From Clostridiaceae bacterium UBA6110 (GTDB taxonomy: Bacteria; Bacillota; Clostridia; Clostridiales; Clostridiaceae), in contig DIWI01000107.1 of NCBI GenBank assembly GCA_002428415.1, positions 1 to 10,011 of the forward strand: a DNA stretch of 10,011 nucleotides, read 5' to 3'. The position numbers and the translations under genes are program-made. Of the stretch, positions 7,009 through 10,011 are shown in pieces; position 1 is the stretch's first letter, and every line of letters begins with the position of its first letter. Below the pieces are notes generated by a model that searched no databases, was not told the DNA's origin, and saw only the letters and a list, made by a program, of their open reading frames with translations.

Positions 7009-8322
7009 ATGGGATTCAAGGCGATAAGAGGAGATATAGTCCACGCACCATCAAAAGAGAGTCTCGAAATCTATCCTGATTCTTATATAGTCGCTGATGG
7101 GAAGAACATAATAGGCGTGTTCAGCGAAATACCTGAGGCTTATGGAGGAATTGAGATAATCGACCACGAGGGATGTCTTGTCATGCCTGGCTTCACAGAT
7201 CTCCATACTCACGGACCGCAGTATGCAAACCTGGGTCTGGGTCTTGACATGGAGCTCCTGAGCTGGCTTGAGGCCAGGACATTCCCCGAGGAAATGCGTT
7301 TTGGCGACATGGATTATGCAGACAGGATATACAGGCAGTTTGTACGGGATATGGTCAGGGAGGGAACCCTGAACGCTGTGGTGTTCGGGACCGTGTTTCT
7401 TGAGAGCACATTGCTTCTGATGGAGATACTGGAGTCTTCAGGTATCAGAGCATATGCAGGGAAGGTGAACATGGACAGGAACACGGCGAAGGGTATGACC
7501 GAGGATACGAGTAAATCCCTCGCTGATACAGAGGAGCTGATCCGAAGATTTGAAGGGAATGACCGTGTCAGGCCGATACTCACCCCCAGGTTCATACCTA
7601 CATGTTCGGATGAACTGCTTTCAGGGCTTGGGAGGCTTGTGCAAAAATTCGGGATTCCAGTGCAGTCACACCTCAATGAGACCCTTTCGGAAATAGAATG
7701 GGTCAAGGAACTTTATCCAGATTCAAGAAGCTATGCAGGCATCTACGAAGGCTTCGGGCTTTTCGGCCAGACACCTACGATCATGGCACACTGCATATAT
7801 AACAGCGAAGAGGAATTGAGGATGATGAAGTCTGGGAACTTCTTCGCGGCGCACTGCCCGGATTCGAACTCAAACCTCTCCAGCGGAATAATGCCTCTCA
7901 GGAGGTTCCTGGACCTGGGCATAAAGGTGGGAATAGGAAGCGACATATCAGGCGGCGACAGCCTCAGCATAAGGCAGTGCATGGTATCAGCAATCAAATG
8001 CTCGAAGCTGAAGCATGCCGAGTCAGATGAATCACTATTGCCAGTTACAATGACGGAGGCGTTCTATCTTGCCACAAGGGGTGGCGGAGAGTTCTTCGGA
8101 AAGACAGGCAGCTTCGAGAAAGGCTTTACCCTTGACTGCATAGTGGTTGATGACAGGGAGCTTCATCCTTCGGAAATGCCCCGAATCGATGAGAGGCTGC
8201 AGAAGTTCATATACTGTGGAAGCTACCGGAACATCATTGCAAGATATGTTGAGGGCAATCATGTTGATCCGGAGAAGGTTATGGAGACGGGACTTACTGG
8301 TGAAGGCAACGCACGTGGCTGA
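7009..8322 (+). CDS. guaD: Guanine deaminase (amidohydrolase superfamily)
   Basis: The enzyme hydrolyses guanine to xanthine and ammonia in purine catabolism and salvage, in the cytoplasm. The 437-residue product is full length. Zinc and substrate residues typical of guanine deaminase are intact: His66 and His68 in DLHTHGPQY, Arg194 in TPRF, His221 and Glu224 in QSHLNE, His261 in MAHC, and Asp312 in SDISGG. The family segments GKVNMDRN (151-158) and AHCPDSN (281-287) are also present, the first favouring guanine deaminase over other amidohydrolases. The ATG has a very strong ribosome binding site, GGGAGGGGAGG. The gene is monocistronic, with no xanthine dehydrogenase or purine permease gene beside it. 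A hairpin terminator at 8370-8394 follows. No purine riboswitch core or PurR-like box was recognised upstream. Confidence 0.92.
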   Translation: MGFKAIRGDIVHAPSKESLEIYPDSYIVADGKNIIGVFSEIPEAYGGIEIIDHEGCLVMPGFTDLHTHGPQYANLGLGLDMELLSWLEARTFPEEMRFGDMDYADRIYRQFVRDMVREGTLNAVVFGTVFLESTLLLMEILESSGIRAYAGKVNMDRNTAKGMTEDTSKSLADTEELIRRFEGNDRVRPILTPRFIPTCSDELLSGLGRLVQKFGIPVQSHLNETLSEIEWVKELYPDSRSYAGIYEGFGLFGQTPTIMAHCIYNSEEELRMMKSGNFFAAHCPDSNSNLSSGIMPLRRFLDLGIKVGIGSDISGGDSLSIRQCMVSAIKCSKLKHAESDESLLPVTMTEAFYLATRGGGEFFGKTGSFEKGFTLDCIVVDDRELHPSEMPRIDERLQKFIYCGSYRNIIARYVEGNHVDPEKVMETGLTGEGNARG

Positions 8323-8369
8323 CTAGCAGGCTTCAATGATTGTTCATCATTTTGAATAGAAACGAAAAG

Positions 8370-8394
8370 AGGCGCGGCCAAAATGGCTGCGCCT
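8370..8394. terminator. Bidirectional terminator between guaD and the Fur-family gene
   Basis: AGGCGCGGCCA (8370-8380) pairs with TGGCTGCGCCT (8384-8394) in an 11-bp GC-rich stem with one G-U pair and the loop AAA. On the - strand it is followed by TCTTTTC, a fair U-run for the Fur-family gene ending at 8412. On the + strand the tail is TTAATTAT, weaker but adequate. Its position between convergent stops fits a shared terminator. Confidence 0.8.
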
Positions 8395-8411
8395 TAATTA
8401 TCATCATTTGT

Positions 8412-8837
8412 TCAGATTCTTGATTTGCCCTTTGCGCATTCTCTGCAGACTCCGTAAAAATATACCCGGGTTCCTGTGTGGGTATAATCAGAGTGCTTTG
8501 AGAGCTCCTTGCAGAGGGGGGAAAGTGAGAGTCCCATTATGTCTTCGACTTTGCCGCACTCAGTGCACTGGATGTGCGGATGGTCACAGACATTCGCGTC
8601 GTACCTGGAATTGCCTTCTCCAAGGTCAAGCTCTGTAATCAGTTCGACCTCCAACAGCGTATTCAGTGATTTATACACTGTGGCAAGACTCATGATAGGG
8701 AAGTTCTCCTGAAGCGACCTATAGATTGCTTCAGCTGTAGGATGCGACGTGGTGTGACTCAGGTGGTCATAAACCGCGATCCTCTGGGGTGTAAGCTTCA
8801 ACTTCTTTTCCCTGAATATTTCTGTGATACTCTTCAT
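8412..8837 (-). CDS. perR: Fur-family transcriptional regulator, PerR-like
   Basis: This is a metal-dependent DNA-binding repressor, probably the peroxide sensor PerR. The 141-residue form starts with the winged-helix domain (LTPQRIAVYDHL at about 15-26, SLATVYKSLNTL at 50-61). The C-terminal dimerisation domain carries the structural zinc site Cys91, Cys94, Cys131 and Cys134. The PerR regulatory ligands are all present: His32, Asp80, His86, His88 and Asp99. Asp80 (RYDAN) matters, because the equivalent residue in Fur is usually Glu and Asp is linked to peroxide sensing. Start choice: the frame stays open to 9044, but the ATG at 8837 has GAGGG 5 nt upstream and gives the family length (PerR is about 145). 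The ATGs at 8849 and 8882 lack a ribosome binding site. The gene is divergent from argF/arcB. PerR is the best call, though a Clostridial Fur/Zur-like role cannot be excluded. Confidence 0.88.
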   Translation of the reverse strand: MKSITEIFREKKLKLTPQRIAVYDHLSHTTSHPTAEAIYRSLQENFPIMSLATVYKSLNTLLEVELITELDLGEGNSRYDANVCDHPHIQCTECGKVEDIMGLSLSPLCKELSKHSDYTHTGTRVYFYGVCRECAKGKSRI

Positions 8838-8842
8838 GTCAT

Positions 8843-8847
8843 CCCTC
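8843..8847 (-). promoter_or_regulatory. Ribosome binding site that decides the perR start
   Basis: On the - strand GAGGG lies 5 nt before the ATG at 8837. No comparable purine motif lies at the right distance before the upstream in-frame ATGs at 8849 or 8882, which would add 4 and 15 residues. Confidence 0.6.
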
Positions 8848-8880
8848 ATCGTGCAGATTTGTACTCCAATGTCCTTATCC

Positions 8881-8909
8881 ATATTATCATATAAAAATCG
8901 TGTAATCAA
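8881..8909 (-). promoter_or_regulatory. Candidate perR promoter
   Basis: On the - strand TTGATT (8909-8904) and TAATAT (8886-8881) are 17 nt apart, with an extended TGA just before the -10. Transcription would start near 8874, which excludes the ATG at 8882 and supports the start at 8837. An alternative is TTACAT (8963-8958) with TATAAA (8942-8937), spacing 15. Both are moderate matches. Confidence 0.4.
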
Positions 8910-8972
8910 TGAAGAGGAGATGTCAAAATGAGCATATTTATAGCAGGGAAAAATTGCATGTAACTGGTATAA

Positions 8973-8987
8973 ATCATGAATCATGAT
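8973..8987. promoter_or_regulatory. 15-bp perfect palindrome with 7-1-7 geometry
   Basis: ATCATGA and TCATGAT flank a single central A. The 7-1-7 layout is that of Fur-family boxes (PerR box TTATAATNATTATAA), but the bases differ at most positions. It lies upstream of both candidate perR promoters. A role as an operator is inference. Confidence 0.4.
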
Positions 8988-9084
8988 AATGGTTTCAATG
9001 ACGAAAATGTATAAAAAATGAGTAGATAATCCGAGTAAATGCAAGGGTGAATATGAGATTTAAACCATGAAAACGTTGTTATTG

Positions 9085-9102
9085 TTCAATATGTCAATTG
9101 AA
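9085..9102. repeat. Inverted repeat upstream of the argF/arcB promoter
   Basis: TTCAAT (9085-9090) and ATTGAA (9097-9102) are perfect 6-bp arms around ATGTCA. It lies about 50 nt before the carbamoyltransferase -35. It resembles an inside-out version of ArgR half-sites rather than a true ARG box (TGAAT...ATTCA), so no regulator is assigned. Confidence 0.3.
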
Positions 9103-9113
9103 ATTACAAAATG

Positions 9114-9168
9114 TTGACGAATTTATAATTAGAAAAAATACATAATAATGCAGTTGACTTTATAATTA
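9114..9168 (+). repeat. Direct repeat of TTGAC...TTTATAATTA overlapping the argF/arcB promoter
   Basis: The first copy has TTGAC at 9114-9118 and TTTATAATTA at 9122-9131. The second has TTGAC at 9154-9158 running directly into TTTATAATTA at 9159-9168. Both are preceded by AATG (9110-9113 and 9148-9151). The second copy covers the -35 and spacer of the carbamoyltransferase promoter. The copies could be paired regulator sites or a duplicated, decayed promoter. Confidence 0.45.
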
Positions 9169-9181
9169 TACACGCTATAAT
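9154..9181 (+). promoter_or_regulatory. Strong sigma-A promoter of argF/arcB
   Basis: TTGACT (9154-9159) and a perfect TATAAT (9176-9181) are separated by 16 nt. Transcription would begin near 9188, giving a leader of about 80 nt before the ATG at 9269. This is the best promoter match in the window. Confidence 0.75.
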
Positions 9182-9187
9182 AAGAGT

Positions 9188-9260
9188 ATCAGCTGAAAGA
9201 AAGCTGGCAACTAAAGACGACAAAGGCGGATTGCCTTAAGGTCCAAAAAGTCCAGGGAGG
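9188..9260 (+). promoter_or_regulatory. Structured 5' leader of argF/arcB
   Basis: The leader has a small hairpin CAGCT/AGCTG (9190-9194 with 9202-9206) and two mutually exclusive pairings: AAGGC/GCCTT (9223-9227 with 9233-9237), or GGCAA/TTGCC (9206-9210 with 9231-9235). A self-complementary CCTTAAGG (9234-9241) follows, then the ribosome binding site GGGAGG (9255-9260). There is no U-run, T-box sequence or ATG. I could not match it to a known riboswitch class. The stems are short, so this is a weak call. Confidence 0.3.
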
Positions 9261-9268
9261 ATAAAGAA

Positions 9269-10011
9269 ATGATGGGATTACTGAACAAAGAGATAATAAA
9301 GAACATGAAGGGCAGGGACATGATAACGCTCCTTGACTATAGTGTTGAAGAAATAGAGGCCCTCCTGGATTATGCCATAGAGATCAAGGCATTGACCAAA
9401 GCAGGAGATTGTCCTCAGGTGCTTAAGGGAAAGTCACTCGGGATGATGTTCGAGAAGAAGTCTACAAGGACTAGGGTTTCGTTTGAGGTTGGAATGCTCC
9501 AGCTCGGCGGACACGTAGTTCACCTCAATCCCAATGAGATGCAGCTTTCGAGGGGAGAAGGGGTCAAGGACACAGCAGCGACACTTTCAGAGTACCTAGA
9601 CGGCATAATGATAAGGGCAAACTCGAATGCTGATGTCATGGAGCTTGCAAAGCATGCTTCGATTCCTATAATCAACGGACTCACAGACATTTACCATCCA
9701 TGCCAGGCTCTGGCTGACATACTTACAGTCATCGAAGTGAAGGGCTCAGTAAAGGGACTCAAGCTCTGCTACGTGGGAGACGGAAACAACGTATCGCACA
9801 GCCTTGCAGCAGCAGGAGTCGCTATGGGAATGGAAGTATACATGGCATGCCCTATAGGATATCTTCCTGATGAGAAGATCATCGCGAAGATAAAGGAAAT
9901 GGGAAAGGAAAGCGGCGGGAAAGTGTTCATAACTCAGGATCCCAAGGAAGCTGCAGTAAATGCGGATGTCATATACACAGACGTATGGACAAGCATGGGC
10001 TTCGAGGAAGA
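9269..10011 (+). CDS. argF: Ornithine carbamoyltransferase (3' end cut by window)
   Basis: The enzyme joins carbamoyl phosphate and ornithine to make citrulline in arginine synthesis, or runs in reverse in the arginine deiminase pathway. About 247 residues of a usual 300-335 are visible. The carbamoyl-phosphate motif STRTR is at 65-69, preceded by MMFEKK. HPCQALAD (143-150) and the DVWTSMG ornithine-loop motif (238-244) identify OTCase. Aspartate and putrescine carbamoyltransferases differ at these motifs. GGGAGGA ends 7-8 nt before the ATG at 9269. A second ATG follows at once (9272) and is an equally possible start. It has its own strong promoter and leader. The neighbouring genes in view do not show whether it is anabolic (argF) or catabolic (arcB). 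No arc or other arg gene lies in this window. Confidence 0.93.
   Translation, partial: MMGLLNKEIIKNMKGRDMITLLDYSVEEIEALLDYAIEIKALTKAGDCPQVLKGKSLGMMFEKKSTRTRVSFEVGMLQLGGHVVHLNPNEMQLSRGEGVKDTAATLSEYLDGIMIRANSNADVMELAKHASIPIINGLTDIYHPCQALADILTVIEVKGSVKGLKLCYVGDGNNVSHSLAAAGVAMGMEVYMACPIGYLPDEKIIAKIKEMGKESGGKVFITQDPKEAAVNADVIYTDVWTSMGFEE

Larger units (their letters stand above)
8838..9268. other. 431-bp divergent intergenic region between perR and argF/arcB
   Basis: This AT-rich spacer holds, from left to right, the perR leader and candidate promoter, an 11-codon reading frame with a good ribosome binding site (8928-8963), a 15-bp palindrome (8973-8987), an inverted repeat (9085-9102), a direct repeat of promoter-like sequence (9114-9131 and 9154-9168), the strong argF/arcB promoter and a structured leader. 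I see no tRNA and no reading frame of protein size. Upstream of 8882 the in-frame extension of perR (MHLLGLSTHFLYIF...) does not resemble the Fur family and is read as non-coding. Confidence 0.7.

Noticed and set aside
8335..8351. Small hairpin AATGAT/ATCATT just after guaD as a terminator
   Set aside because: It is short and AT-rich with no T-run, and the strong GC-rich hairpin at 8370-8394 is the better terminator.
8880..8896. PerR box overlapping the perR promoter (TTATATGATAATAT on the - strand)
   Set aside because: It does not align with TTATAATNATTATAA at the correct symmetry. The resemblance is due to AT-richness.
8838..9044. N-terminal extension of the Fur-family gene to an ATG at 9044 (210 residues)
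   Set aside because: The extra residues do not resemble the family, the upstream ATGs lack ribosome binding sites, and the candidate promoter lies inside the extension.
9188..9260. T-box or known riboswitch in the argF/arcB leader
   Set aside because: No T-box sequence, specifier layout or terminator is present. The GGCAAC and GACGACAAAGGC stretches only loosely recall the c-di-GMP riboswitch and the order and spacing do not fit.

Overview
The window reads as chromosomal DNA from a low-to-mid GC member of the Firmicutes (Bacillota), most likely class Clostridia. Supporting signs are the gene order tig-clpP-clpX-lon-engB, strong AGGAGG-type ribosome binding sites, sigma-A-like promoters in AT-rich spacers, and codon use dominated by AGG/AGA for Arg and ATA for Ile. 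I cannot place the genus. No tRNA, rRNA, CRISPR array, transposase or phage gene is visible.

Positions 1-6309 hold a protein quality-control block on the + strand. It begins with trigger factor (missing its first residues at the window edge), followed by a hairpin and a tandem promoter region, then clpP, clpX, lon and engB, ending at a clear rho-independent terminator. Trigger factor folds nascent chains at the ribosome, ClpXP and Lon degrade misfolded and regulatory proteins, and EngB is a GTPase for 50S ribosome assembly. The lonB gene, often found between clpX and lon in Firmicutes, is absent here. Its place is taken by a 57-nt spacer with a GNRA-looped hairpin just before the lon ribosome binding site.

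Positions 6310-8411 hold two unrelated single-gene units. A four-helix membrane protein of unknown function is on the - strand, convergent with engB. A complete guanine deaminase (guaD) is on the + strand, divergent from it. The 246-bp AT-rich spacer between them contains a perfect 8-bp-arm palindrome overlapping the likely -35 of the membrane protein gene.

Positions 8370-10011 hold a Fur-family regulator (- strand, PerR-type metal ligands) that shares a bidirectional hairpin terminator with guaD, then a 431-bp intergenic region, then the start of an ornithine carbamoyltransferase gene (argF/arcB, + strand) running off the window. That spacer contains the divergent promoters, a 15-bp 7-1-7 palindrome, a second inverted repeat, a direct repeat of promoter-like sequence and a structured leader before the carbamoyltransferase.

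Most genes are ordinary housekeeping genes and I found no convincing new multi-gene system. The points most worth a second look are the orphan membrane protein with its operator-like palindrome, the perR-argF regulatory spacer, and the hairpins inside the protease cluster.
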